DNA of 64,000 nt from Streptomyces sp. DH12 (GCF_020873895.1 NZ_JAHWGT010000004.1:186001-250000); one strand, 5' to 3'. Shown: positions 28,339 through 35,947, counted from the stretch's first letter. The notes: generated by a model from the sequence alone, not told the origin. Numbers and translations: made by a program.

Positions 28339-28370
28339 TCTTTAGACAGGGTAATGAGTTACCCTAAAGA
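28339..28370. promoter_or_regulatory. Nested inverted repeats over the MarR start codon
   Basis: AGGGTAA-TGAG-TTACCCT (28348-28365) is a perfect 7+7 dyad, and TCTTTAG (28339-28345) pairs with CTAAAGA (28364-28370) around nearly the same centre. The first ATG of the MarR gene lies inside. MarR proteins usually autorepress through such dyads. GATAAT at 28325-28330 is a plausible -10 just upstream. Confidence 0.7.
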
Positions 28371-28824
28371 GATGCCTGACCTGTCCAGCGGCGGACCCGG
28401 CAACGAGGCCGACGCCGCCGCCGTGAACGCGCTCCGCTCCTCCGTCATGCGGCTGTCGCGACGCCTGAAGCACCAGCGCGTCGACGAGTCGCTGAGCCCC
28501 ACCGAGATGTCGGTGCTGGGCACCCTCGCCCGCTGCGGCTCGGCCACCCCCGGGGAGCTGGCCCGCAGGGAGCACGTGCAGCCGCCGTCGATGACCCGCA
28601 TCGTCGCCCTGCTGGAGGGCAAGGGACTGGTCCGGCTGGAGCCGCACCCGGACGACCGCCGGCAGAAGGTGGTCACGCGGACCGAGCGGGCCCAGGCCAT
28701 GCTGGAGGAGTCCCGCCGCAAGCGGAACGCCTGGCTGGCCTCGCTCGCGGAGGGGCTGGACGAGGACGAGTGGGCCCGGCTGCGCGCCGCCGCCCCGGTC
28801 CTGGAGAAGCTCGCGCACCTGTAG
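28354..28824 (+). CDS. MarR-family transcriptional regulator
   Basis: A 156-residue winged-helix protein (150 if the second ATG at 28372 is used). The DNA-binding part reads TPGELARREHVQPPSMTRIVALLEGKG with the wing RLEPHPDDRRQKVV; flanking helices form the dimer interface. It is followed 28 bases later by an MFS exporter gene, the usual pairing in which the regulator represses an efflux pump until a ligand binds. The start overlaps a dyad that is probably its own operator. Confidence 0.92.
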   Translation: MSYPKEMPDLSSGGPGNEADAAAVNALRSSVMRLSRRLKHQRVDESLSPTEMSVLGTLARCGSATPGELARREHVQPPSMTRIVALLEGKGLVRLEPHPDDRRQKVVTRTERAQAMLEESRRKRNAWLASLAEGLDEDEWARLRAAAPVLEKLAHL

Positions 28825-28852
28825 GACGACCGAACAGAGGAGGCGACCCCTT

Positions 28853-30238
28853 TTGAGGACGGGAACCGGAGAACACTCCGCCCCCGGACACAACCCCGAC
28901 CACGACACCACCCGCGCACCCCGCGCACCCCGCTCCGGCGGCACGTTCTCCTCCCTCCGGGTGCGGAACTACCGCCTCTTCTTCACCGGCGCCATCGTCT
29001 CCAACACGGGGACCTGGATGGCGCGCATCACCCAGGACTGGCTGGTGCTGAGCCTCACCGGCTCCGCCGCCGCCGTCGGCATCACCACCGCCCTGCAGTT
29101 CCTGCCCATGCTCCTCTTCGGCCTGTACGGCGGCGTCATCGCCGACCGGTACCCGAAGCGGCGGCTGCTCCTGCTCAGCCAGGCGGCCCTCGGCCTGTGC
29201 GGGCTCACCCTCGCGGCGCTGACCCTCTCCGGGCACGTCCAGGTGTGGCACGTCTACCTGGTCGCCTTCCTCCTCGGCATGGTCACGGTCGTCGACAACC
29301 CGACCCGGCAGTCCTTCGTCTCCGAGATGGTCGGCCCCGCCCACCTGCGCAACGCCGTCAGCCTCAACTCGGCCAACTTCCAGTCCGCCCGCCTCGTCGG
29401 CCCCGCCGTCGCCGGTCTGCTCATCGCGTCCGTCGGCAGCGGCTGGGCGTTCCTGGTCAACGGCCTGTCGTTCCTCGCCCCGCTCACCGCCCTGCTGCTG
29501 ATGCGCACCGCCGAACTCCACCCGGTGGCCCGCGTCCCGCGCGGCAAGGGCCAGCTCCGCGAGGGGCTGCGGTACGTCGCCGGGCGGCCGGAGCTGATCT
29601 GGCCGATCGCGCTCGTCGGCTTCGTCGGCACCTTCGGCTTCAACTTCCCGATCTGGCTCACCGCCTTCGCGGACGGCGTGTTCCACGTCGGCCCCGGCAC
29701 GTACGGCCTGATGAACACCCTGATGGCGGTCGGCTCCCTCGCCGGCGCGCTCCTCTCCGCCCGGCGCGGCACGTCCCGGCTGCGCATGCTGGTCGGGGCC
29801 GCCGTGGTCTTCGGCGTCCTGGAGGTGACGGCCGCGGTGACGCCCAGCTTCTGGATGTTCATGCTGCTGCTCGTCCCCATCGGGATGTTCGGCCTGACGG
29901 TGAACGTCACGGCGAACTCGTTCGTCCAGCTCGCCACCGACCCGGCCATGCGGGGCCGCGTGATGAGCCTGTACATGATGGTGTTCGCCGGCGGCACCCC
30001 GCTGGGCGCGCCCCTCGTGGGCTGGGTCACCGACACCTACGGCGCCCGCGTCGGCTTCGCGACGGGCGGCGTCGTCTCGCTGGCAGCGGCCGCACTGATC
30101 GGGTTCGCGCTCTCCCGCGCGGCCGGGCTGCGAGTCCGCGTCGAGCTGCGGCGCGGCCGCCTGGTGCGCCACCCGCACGTCCACGTCGTGCCCCGCGAAG
30201 GGCGTGAACGAGCCGGTCACCTCGCCGCCACCGCGTGA
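28853..30238 (+). CDS. MFS drug-exporter-like transporter
   Basis: A 461-residue 12-helix MFS protein of the DHA3/enterobactin-exporter type. The start is a TTG nine bases after an excellent AGAGGAGG ribosome site. Features include SLRVRNYRLFFTGAIVSNTG at the first helix, the GGVIADRYPKRRLLLLSQA loop between helices 2 and 3, and VDNPTRQSFVSEMVG. It is co-transcribed with the upstream MarR gene and should export an organic compound, possibly the MarR ligand; the substrate is unknown. It ends 12 bases before thpR. Confidence 0.9.
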   Translation: MRTGTGEHSAPGHNPDHDTTRAPRAPRSGGTFSSLRVRNYRLFFTGAIVSNTGTWMARITQDWLVLSLTGSAAAVGITTALQFLPMLLFGLYGGVIADRYPKRRLLLLSQAALGLCGLTLAALTLSGHVQVWHVYLVAFLLGMVTVVDNPTRQSFVSEMVGPAHLRNAVSLNSANFQSARLVGPAVAGLLIASVGSGWAFLVNGLSFLAPLTALLLMRTAELHPVARVPRGKGQLREGLRYVAGRPELIWPIALVGFVGTFGFNFPIWLTAFADGVFHVGPGTYGLMNTLMAVGSLAGALLSARRGTSRLRMLVGAAVVFGVLEVTAAVTPSFWMFMLLLVPIGMFGLTVNVTANSFVQLATDPAMRGRVMSLYMMVFAGGTPLGAPLVGWVTDTYGARVGFATGGVVSLAAAALIGFALSRAAGLRVRVELRRGRLVRHPHVHVVPREGRERAGHLAATA

Positions 30239-30250
30239 CAGACTCGCCCC

Positions 30251-30820
30251 ATGAGGCTTTTCGCTGCCGTGCTGCCGCCCCCCGCGGCGGTCGGTGAACT
30301 GGCCGCGCTCGTCGACCGGTTGCGGACCCTGCCGGACGCCGGCGGACTGCGCTGGACGGACCGGGCCGGCTGGCACTACACGCTCGCGTTCATGGGCGAG
30401 GTGGAGGAGGCCCGGCTCCCCGAGCTGACCGAGCGCCTCGCCCGCGCCGCGCACCGCACCCCGTCCTTCCCGCTGCGGGTGCACGGCGGCGGGCGGTTCG
30501 CCCGCCGCGCCCTGTGGGCGGGCGCCGCGGGCGGCCTGGACGACCTGCGGCTCCTCGCCGAGCGCGCGGACGCGGCGGCGCGGCGGGCCGGGGTGGCGAT
30601 GGAGGAGCACCGCCGCTACCAGGCCCACCTCACCCTGGCCCGCAGCCGCGAGGACACCGACCTGCGGCCCTTCGTGGCGGAGCTCGAACACTTCAAGGGC
30701 TCGCGTTGGGAGGTCACCGAGCTCGCCCTCGTCCGCAGCGACCTCCCCGTCTCCGGGGTGCCCGGCGAGGGGCCCCGGTACGAGACGGTCGGGGCGTGGC
30801 CGCTGGGCGGCACCCGCTGA
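30251..30820 (+). CDS. thpR: RNA 2',3'-cyclic phosphodiesterase
   Basis: A 189-residue 2H-phosphoesterase (LigT/ThpR). It has both catalytic H-x-T-x motifs: HYTL in WHYTLAFMGEV (~residue 39) and HLTL in YQAHLTLARSRED (~residue 123), and length is typical. It hydrolyses or ligates 2',3'-cyclic phosphate RNA ends; the physiological substrate is uncertain. CAGACT seven bases before the ATG and absence of a ribosome site suggest a leaderless transcript. Confidence 0.92.
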   Translation: MRLFAAVLPPPAAVGELAALVDRLRTLPDAGGLRWTDRAGWHYTLAFMGEVEEARLPELTERLARAAHRTPSFPLRVHGGGRFARRALWAGAAGGLDDLRLLAERADAAARRAGVAMEEHRRYQAHLTLARSREDTDLRPFVAELEHFKGSRWEVTELALVRSDLPVSGVPGEGPRYETVGAWPLGGTR

Positions 30821-30828
30821 GCGCCGGT

Positions 30829-30834
30829 TAACCT
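30829..30834 (+). promoter_or_regulatory. TAACCT -10 box of a leaderless micro-gene
   Basis: TAACCT is followed by six bases and then GTG, the spacing seen when transcription starts at the first codon. No ribosome site is at useful distance. Confidence 0.45.
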
Positions 30835-30840
30835 CGAGGG

Positions 30841-30930
30841 GTGGAACCGAAGACCCGAAACCGGATCATGGCCGTCGTGCTCGTCCTGATGTTCGCGATC
30901 ATCGCGGTGGCGTCGCTCGGCGGCCAGTAG
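30841..30930 (+). CDS. 29-residue single-helix membrane peptide
   Basis: GTG-started reading frame encoding a basic cap (EPKTRNRI) then one hydrophobic helix (MAVVLVLMFAIIAVASLGG) ending GQ. It is below usual gene-calling cutoffs. I recall very similar peptides (EPKTRNRIM then a helix) in other Streptomyces, which together with charge/hydrophobic layout argues for a real gene. It would sit in the membrane with its N-terminus inside. Function is unknown. Confidence 0.6.
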   Translation: MEPKTRNRIMAVVLVLMFAIIAVASLGGQ

Positions 30931-31036
30931 CCCCGGCGGCCCCCGGCCGACCCGCCCGGCCCCGCCCCTCGCCCCGCCGTGCCCCGTCCCGCCCCGCGCC
31001 CGCCGCCGGGCCGGACGGGGGCCTCGCCGACCGGTC

Positions 31037-31066
31037 TTGCCTGGAGCGGACTCCAGGCAGTTGGCT
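31037..31066 (+). promoter_or_regulatory. MerR-type promoter/operator
   Basis: A perfect 8+8 dyad, GCCTGGAG-CGGA-CTCCAGGC (31039-31058), lies between TTGCCT (-35, 31037-31042) and TTGGCT (-10, 31061-31066). The 18-base spacer with a central dyad is typical of MerR-family activation, in which the protein underwinds an overlong spacer. Transcription should start next to the ATG at 31075. Confidence 0.75.
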
Positions 31067-31074
31067 TGTGCCCC

Positions 31075-32064
31075 ATGAAGTACACGCAGCTCGGACGCAC
31101 CGGACTCAAGGTCAGCCGACTCGTCCTCGGCACGATGAACTTCGGACCGCAGACGGACGAACCCACCAGCCACGCCATCCTGGACGCCGCGCTCGACGCG
31201 GGCCTGAACTTCGTGGACACCGCCAACGTCTACGGATGGGGCGAGAACAAGGGCCGCACCGAGGAGATCCTCGGCTCGTGGTTCGCCCAGGGCGGCGGCC
31301 GGCGCGAGAAGACGGTCCTCGCCACCAAGGTCTACGGATCCATGTCCCCCGACGGCGAGACGTGGCCCAACCACGACCGGCTGTCGGCCGTGAACATCCG
31401 GCGAGCCGTCGACGCCAGCCTCAAGCGGCTCCGCACCGACCACATCGACCTGTACCAGTTCCACCACGTCGACCGCCGCACCCCCTTCGAGGAGATCTGG
31501 CAGGCCGTCGACGTCCTCGTCCAGCAGGGCAAGATCCTCTACGCGGGCTCCTCCAACTTCCCCGGCTACAAGATCGCCCAGGCGAACGAGACCGCCGCCC
31601 GCCGCGGCATGCTCGGCCTGGTCAGCGAGCAGTGCCTGTACAACCTCGCCGAGCGGCGCGCCGAGATGGAGGTCGTCCCGGCCGCGCGGGAGTACGGACT
31701 CGGCGTCATCCCGTGGTCGCCGCTGCACGGCGGCCTGCTGGGCGGGGTGCTCCGCAAGGAGGTCGAGGGCGGCCGGCGCGCCTCGGGCCGGTCCGCCGAC
31801 GCCCTGGCCGTCTCCTCCGTACGCGCCCAGGTCCAGGCGTACGAGGACCTGCTGGACAAGCACGGCCTGGCCCCCGGGGAGGTGGCCCTCGCCTGGCTGC
31901 TGACCCGGCCCGGCGTCACCGGCCCGATCGTCGGCCCGCGCACACCGGAGCAGCTGGACAGCGCGCTGCGCGCCCTGGAGCTGGAGCTCGACGAAGAGGT
32001 GCTCACCGGGCTGGACGAGATCTTCCCCGGCCCCGGGCCCTCCCCGGAGGCGTTCGCCTGGTGA
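31075..32064 (+). CDS. Aldo/keto reductase
   Basis: A 329-residue NADPH-dependent oxidoreductase with an (alpha/beta)8 barrel. The catalytic tetrad is visible: Asp and Tyr of NFVDTANVYGWGENKGRTEE, Lys of LATKVYG and His of YQFHHVDRRTP. The GSSNFPGYKIAQA segment and the C-terminal GPRTPEQLDSAL bind cofactor. It resembles the YajO/AKR11-type group acting on aldehydes or quinones. Expression is probably switched on by a MerR-type protein through the dyad just upstream; no merR gene is in the neighbourhood. Confidence 0.92.
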   Translation: MKYTQLGRTGLKVSRLVLGTMNFGPQTDEPTSHAILDAALDAGLNFVDTANVYGWGENKGRTEEILGSWFAQGGGRREKTVLATKVYGSMSPDGETWPNHDRLSAVNIRRAVDASLKRLRTDHIDLYQFHHVDRRTPFEEIWQAVDVLVQQGKILYAGSSNFPGYKIAQANETAARRGMLGLVSEQCLYNLAERRAEMEVVPAAREYGLGVIPWSPLHGGLLGGVLRKEVEGGRRASGRSADALAVSSVRAQVQAYEDLLDKHGLAPGEVALAWLLTRPGVTGPIVGPRTPEQLDSALRALELELDEEVLTGLDEIFPGPGPSPEAFAW

Positions 32065-32184
32065 CGGCGCGGACCCGGCCCCGGACGCCCGGTGTTGAGG
32101 ACGAGGACGCGGGTCGGGCTGGTCAGGGTGGCGGTGCATTCTGTCGTCACGGGTGGGGCGGGGCCGGGGGCAGGCGGGGGCCGG

Positions 32185-32478
32185 TCAGCCGGACAGGTCG
32201 CCCAGGCCCCGCTGGAGGTCCTCGATGTTCATGCAGGGGCGGATCTCGATCTCCGCGCCCAGCTCCTGGAAGAGCGGCTCGCTGATCACCGGGAGCTGGG
32301 CGGAGTCCTGCATGTCGAAGACCATGTAGCAGCTGCGCCGTCCCGCGTGGGACGTGAAGTACACCGCCTCCGGCCGCAGCCGGTCCGTCATCCGGCGGAC
32401 CACGTCGCCGACGCGTCCCTCGCGGACGGCTTCATTGCCCATCGACGTGTCCATCGTGGCGTGCAGCAGCATGCGCAT
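32185..32478 (-). CDS. Small alpha/beta protein of unknown function (97 aa)
   Basis: A compact soluble protein (RMLLHATMDTSMGNEAVREG, VYFTSHAGRRSCYMVFDMQD, LPVISEPLFQELGAEIEIRP) whose strand-helix-strand pattern resembles dimeric ferredoxin-like barrels, in the style of DUF3303. The ATG has GGAG nearby (AGGAGACCGCACC). It lies between the aldo/keto reductase and the silk-like gene and diverges from the latter. No function is known; the family assignment is tentative. Confidence 0.6.
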   Translation of the reverse strand: MRMLLHATMDTSMGNEAVREGRVGDVVRRMTDRLRPEAVYFTSHAGRRSCYMVFDMQDSAQLPVISEPLFQELGAEIEIRPCMNIEDLQRGLGDLSG

Positions 32479-32683
32479 GGTGCGGTCTCCTCAGGATCGG
32501 CGGTCGGTGCCTCACCCGCCAGCGTCGGCGCACCCCCGCACGGCCACCAGCGGGCTTCGGCCATCGCGGTGCTTTCGCGCACGGCCGGCCCAGTCCGGGT
32601 GTCGCCGCGCCCCCGCCCCGGCGGACGCTGACCGGGGCGCGCCCCAGCGGTGGCGGCGGCAGTCCGGCGGAAGGAGGGCCCGT

Positions 32684-34402
32684 ATGACGGTCAGGCGGAC
32701 GCTCCTCGTCGGTTCGCTGCCCCTGGTCCTGGTCGCACTGCTCCTGTCGGCGCACACCGCCCCCCGGGCCGCCGCCGACGGAGCCGGCGGCACGGGGGCG
32801 CTGCGGCTCTCCGTCACCGTCAACGGCCGGCCGGGCCGCGGCGCCGAGCACCCCGGCATCCGCGTCGGCCACCCCGTCGTCAAGCGGTACACCCTCACCA
32901 ACCGCTCCGGCGCCGACCTGCACCGCGTCACCGTCACCGACCCGGCGGCGCCCGGCGCCGCCCTGCGCTGCCCGGGCGGCCCCGGCTTCTGGATGCGCGG
33001 CATGACCAGCGTCGTGTGCACCTCGCGGGTCCCCGCCGCGCCCGGCCGGCACACCGCGAACGTCACGGCCCGCGCCGTGGTCCCCTCCATCGGGCTGCGT
33101 CCCACCGCCACCGCCACCGCCGGGTACACCGGGGTGGCCGGGGGCCTGGCCGTCGCCGGGGCGGTGCGCGCGGTGGTCGGCGACAGCGCGGTCATCCAGT
33201 ACGCCGTCGCCAACCCCGGCAACCGGCCCGTGTACGGGCTGCGGCTCACCGACCCCGTCATGCCGCCGGGGGCGCGCCTCGACTGCGCGGGCCGCCCGGC
33301 ACCCCCGACGGTGCTCCCCGCCGGGGGCCGCGCCTCCTGCCTCGTCCACCTGACGGGCCTGCGCCCCGGCACCTACCACACGGCCGTCGAGGCGCGGGCC
33401 GGCGACCGGCTGTCGACGCTCGGTCCGCGCGGCGGGCTGGTGGGGCCGCCGCCACTGCTGGCCCGCGCGCCGCTGTCACCGTTCACCATTCCGCCGCCGC
33501 CCCCGCCGCCCCCGCCCCGCCCCGCCCCGGTGCCGCCGGCTCCGGGAGCACCGGGAGCACCGGGAGTCCCGGGAGTACCGGGTGCCCCCGGATCGCCGGC
33601 AGTGCCGGGTGTTCCCGGAGCGCCCGAGGCTCCTGGAGCACCCGGAGCGCCGGCCGTCCCCGGAGCGCCCCCGCCAGGAATTCCGGGTGCCCCCGCAGCG
33701 CCGGGCCGTGCGGTACCGGGCACTGCTCCCGGCGCGGTGCCAGGCGCGGCGGCCCCCGGGACGGCGGCAGCGGCAGCGGCGGCAGCGGCGGCGGCGGCAG
33801 CCGCTGCGGCCGGCGCGGTGCCGGGCGCGGCCGCCGGTGCGGCCGGTGCTGGTGCGGCGGCGGGTGCCGGCGCGGCAGCCGGTGCCGGTGCGGCGGCGGG
33901 CGCCGGCGCGGCAGCCGGTGCCGGTGCAGCAGCCGGTGCCGGTGCGGCGGCGGGTGCCGGTGCCGGTGCCGGTGCGGCGGCAGGTGCCGGTGCCGGTGCG
34001 GCGGCGGGCGCCGGCGCGGCAGCCGGTGCCGGTGCCGGTGCGGCAGCGGGTGCTGGAGCGGGCGCCGGGGCAGGTGCCGGAGCGGGTGCGGGCGCCGGAG
34101 CGGGAGCGGGTGCGGGTGCGGGCGCGGGCGCCGGTGCCGGCGCGGGCGTCGCCCCCGGCACCGCGCCGGGCACCGCGCCCGGTACCGCGCCCGGGGTCAC
34201 CGGCCGTGACCCCGCCGCGCCCCGTACCCCCGCCCGCCCGCAGCGCCCCTCCGCGCAGCCGCCGGACCTCGGGCACCTGCTGTCCGCGCGGGCCCGGTCC
34301 GCCTCCGGCGACGGAGACTCCGGGCTCCCCCCGGCCCTCTACCTCCTGCTCCTGCTCCTGCCCGCGGCCGTCGTGGTCGTCTTCGCGGCCCGCCGCCTCT
34401 GA
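32684..34402 (+). CDS. Secreted, membrane-anchored protein with collagen-like and silk-like repeats
   Basis: A 572-residue protein starting at ATG behind AAGGAGGG. Residues 1-32 are a signal peptide (TLLVGSLPLVLVALLLS, then AAA). Two DUF11/CARDB-like beta-sandwich repeats follow (~50-125 and ~135-225; RYTLTNRSGADLHRVTVTDP and IQYAVANPGNRPVYGLRLTD). Then come a poly-proline hinge (nine Pro), collagen-like GAP/GVP/GSP triplets (~286-360), a run of 17 alanines, ~100 residues of only Gly and Ala in GAGAAA/GAGAGA units (~386-489), a Pro/Gln-rich spacer and a C-terminal helix (LYLLLLLLPAAVVVVFAARR). It probably forms an elastic or fibrous cell-surface stalk. No sortase motif. The next gene is 16 bases downstream. 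Confidence 0.85.
   Translation: MTVRRTLLVGSLPLVLVALLLSAHTAPRAAADGAGGTGALRLSVTVNGRPGRGAEHPGIRVGHPVVKRYTLTNRSGADLHRVTVTDPAAPGAALRCPGGPGFWMRGMTSVVCTSRVPAAPGRHTANVTARAVVPSIGLRPTATATAGYTGVAGGLAVAGAVRAVVGDSAVIQYAVANPGNRPVYGLRLTDPVMPPGARLDCAGRPAPPTVLPAGGRASCLVHLTGLRPGTYHTAVEARAGDRLSTLGPRGGLVGPPPLLARAPLSPFTIPPPPPPPPPRPAPVPPAPGAPGAPGVPGVPGAPGSPAVPGVPGAPEAPGAPGAPAVPGAPPPGIPGAPAAPGRAVPGTAPGAVPGAAAPGTAAAAAAAAAAAAAAAAGAVPGAAAGAAGAGAAAGAGAAAGAGAAAGAGAAAGAGAAAGAGAAAGAGAGAGAAAGAGAGAAAGAGAAAGAGAGAAAGAGAGAGAGAGAGAGAGAGAGAGAGAGAGAGAGVAPGTAPGTAPGTAPGVTGRDPAAPRTPARPQRPSAQPPDLGHLLSARARSASGDGDSGLPPALYLLLLLLPAAVVVVFAARRL
33538..34150 (+). repeat. Internal low-complexity repeats coding for (GAP)n, poly-Ala and (GAGAAA)n
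   Basis: About 610 bases of short degenerate repeats. First are 9-base units around GGAGCACCG/GGAGTCCCG, then GCGGCA-type alanine codons, then 12-18-base units such as GGTGCCGGTGCGGCGGCG. Codon choice varies between units (GGT, GGC, GCC, GCG), so the peptide repeat is better conserved than the DNA; this argues for selection on protein sequence. Confidence 0.8.
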
Positions 34403-34418
34403 CCGAAGGGCGCCCTGG

Positions 34419-35198
34419 ATGAACCCCGTCATCGAAGCCCTCCTCCTCGGGCTTTTCGGCGCCCTGCTCGCCGCCGGCGTGGTGATCGCCTGGCACCGCT
34501 ACAGGCCCGGCGCCCGGGACGGCGAGGGCGAGGAGGAGAGCGGCGAGACCGCCGCCGAGTACATGTCGATGATGATCGCGCTCCTCTACGCGATGCTGCT
34601 CGGCCTGGCCCTCGTCTCCGTCTGGGACCTGCGCGCCGAGGCCGGCAGCAGCACCGCCGAGGAGGCGGGCGCCCTCCACCAGGTCACCGTCCTCGCCGAG
34701 GGGCTGCCGCCCGAGCAGCGCCGGCGCGTCGAGGGCCTCACCCAGCAGTACGCCGAGCACGTCGTACGCGTGGAGTGGCCGCTGATGAACCGGCACGAGG
34801 ACCTCGGCGACACCGGCTGGGACCTGCTGCGCCGGCTGCACGCCGACGCCGCCGCCCCGGCGGACGCCACCGCGGCCCAGCAGGTCAACGCGGTGGAGGT
34901 GCTCGCCCAGCTCGGCACCGTCGACGAGGCCCGCCGCACCCGCGAGGCGAGCGCCCAGGACACCCTGTCACCGGTGCTCTCGGTCGGGCTGATCGTCGGG
35001 GCGGTCCTCTCCGTCTGGATCCTGTTCTTCTTCGGCGTCGGACGCAGCCTGAGCCAACTGGTCATGACCATGGGCATGGTCGCCCTGACCGTCTTCCTCG
35101 GCTACCTGATCCACCAGCTGTCGATGCCGTTCGGAGATGTGGCAGGCGTCAGCACCGATCCCTTCACCCGCTACTTCCCCGTCCCGGGCGCGGACTGA
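34419..35198 (+). CDS. DUF4239 bestrophin-like membrane protein
   Basis: A 259-residue protein with four hydrophobic segments: one at the N-terminus (VIEALLLGLFGALLAAGVVIA), one near residue 55 (YMSMMIALLYAMLLGLALVS) and two near the C-terminus (VLSVGLIVGAVLSVWILFFF and LVMTMGMVALTVFLGYLIHQ). A ~110-residue soluble helical domain lies between, the usual DUF4239 arrangement. Members are proposed to be channel-like; no activity is proven. The GAAGGG ribosome site lies within 16 bases of the silk-like gene's stop, so the two are one operon. Confidence 0.82.
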   Translation: MNPVIEALLLGLFGALLAAGVVIAWHRYRPGARDGEGEEESGETAAEYMSMMIALLYAMLLGLALVSVWDLRAEAGSSTAEEAGALHQVTVLAEGLPPEQRRRVEGLTQQYAEHVVRVEWPLMNRHEDLGDTGWDLLRRLHADAAAPADATAAQQVNAVEVLAQLGTVDEARRTREASAQDTLSPVLSVGLIVGAVLSVWILFFFGVGRSLSQLVMTMGMVALTVFLGYLIHQLSMPFGDVAGVSTDPFTRYFPVPGAD

Positions 35199-35499
35199 GG
35201 GAAGCCGTGCCGATCAGCGCGCTCTCCCGGTTCATGGCCCGCACCCGAGCGCGCAGGACCACGTCCGGCGGTGCCGGGGCGGCCGTGTCCGGAGGGCAGT
35301 CCCACTCGCGTCCGCCCCCCGCCGGGCGGAGTTGGACGTACCCGCCGACGTGCCCCATCACCTGGCCCACCCGCCCGTCGCGCGTATCGACCGCGTACGA
35401 CCCGACCCCGCTCGCCCCGACCCCGCTCGCCCCGCGCCCACTGGGCCCGGCCGCCGGCGACGCCCCCAGCGCCGGCAGCGCCCCGTCCGCCGGACTCAC
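35164..35499 (-). CDS. Small conserved actinomycete protein (111 aa), second gene of a coupled pair
   Basis: The GTG start overlaps the TGA of the upstream gene (GTGA). After a Gly/Ala/Ser/Pro-rich leader, the core YAVDTRDGRVGQVMGHVGGY then VQLRPAGGGREWDCPP is a small beta-barrel-like motif recurring in streptomycete proteins of unknown role, followed by an Arg-rich tail. The last 35 bases overlap the 3' end of the convergent DUF4239 gene. A longer frame to 35751 is rejected because the GTGA overlap and motif position favour the inner start. Confidence 0.7.
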   Translation of the reverse strand: MSPADGALPALGASPAAGPSGRGASGVGASGVGSYAVDTRDGRVGQVMGHVGGYVQLRPAGGGREWDCPPDTAAPAPPDVVLRARVRAMNRESALIGTASLSPRPGRGSSG

Positions 35500-35699
35500 T
35501 TGCGCGCCCCCCGCAGCGCGCCCGCCAGGCGGACCGCCGTGTCGAGGTTGCACCGGCCCAGTTCGATGAGCGGGTGGGACACCTCGTTCGCCACCGTCAC
35601 CAGGTCGACCCGCAGCGACGGCAGGACCACCCCCACCTCGCGCAGCTCGTCCCGCAACGTCGCCACCGCCTCCTCCGCCGCCCGAAGCCGCTCCTTCAT
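35496..35699 (-). CDS. Small coiled-coil-like protein (67 aa), first gene of a coupled pair
   Basis: The ATG at 35699 has a perfect GGAGG eight bases upstream, which decides the start over the GTG/ATG further out. The product is a single amphipathic helical hairpin (KERLRAAEEAVATLRDELRE and VDLVTVANEVSHPLIELGRC), likely a dimeric regulator or adaptor. With the downstream GTGA-linked gene it makes a two-gene operon of the kind often found beside XRE/DUF397 loci. No function is known. Confidence 0.68.
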   Translation of the reverse strand: MKERLRAAEEAVATLRDELREVGVVLPSLRVDLVTVANEVSHPLIELGRCNLDTAVRLAGALRGARK

Positions 35700-35718
35700 G
35701 CCACGCACCTCCATACGC

Positions 35719-35751
35719 CGAGTACTCGCATTCCATACACAGCGTGGTCAA
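35719..35751 (-). promoter_or_regulatory. Promoter region with perfect 10-bp palindrome CGAGTACTCG
   Basis: On the minus strand TTGACC (35751-35746) is a good -35, and the palindrome CGAGTACTCG (35719-35728), 20 bases before the ATG, overlaps where a -10 or operator would fall. The region is distinctly AT-richer than its surroundings. It is a candidate operator for a dimeric repressor. Confidence 0.55.
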
Positions 35752-35892
35752 AGTCCCGGCACCCTGAACGGAGTCGGCGCACCGACAACCCCATCTGGCT
35801 AACGGCAGTTGCGCCGAGCCCGCCCCGGAAGTCCTCCGCCGCTGCGGTCACGCAGAGTTCTGCCCGCGCGGGGGAACGCGCCCGGAACGCGC

Positions 35893-35927
35893 GGCAGGCC
35901 GGTACGGGAACCCCGTACCGGCCTGCC
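35893..35927. terminator. Strong hairpin terminator
   Basis: GGCAGGCCGGTACGGG and CCCGTACCGGCCTGCC form a perfect 16-base stem with an AAC loop, 21 bases after the stop of the protease-like gene on the minus strand. Confidence 0.88.
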
Positions 35928-35947
35928 GGCCCCGCCTGTGCGGTGGA

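Noticed and set aside
33373-34432. Alternative frames in the silk-like repeat (APAPAP on the minus strand, Arg/Cys-rich plus frame)
   Set aside because: All six frames are open in the repeats. Only the plus frame from 32684 has signal peptide, folded domains, membrane anchor and ribosome site.
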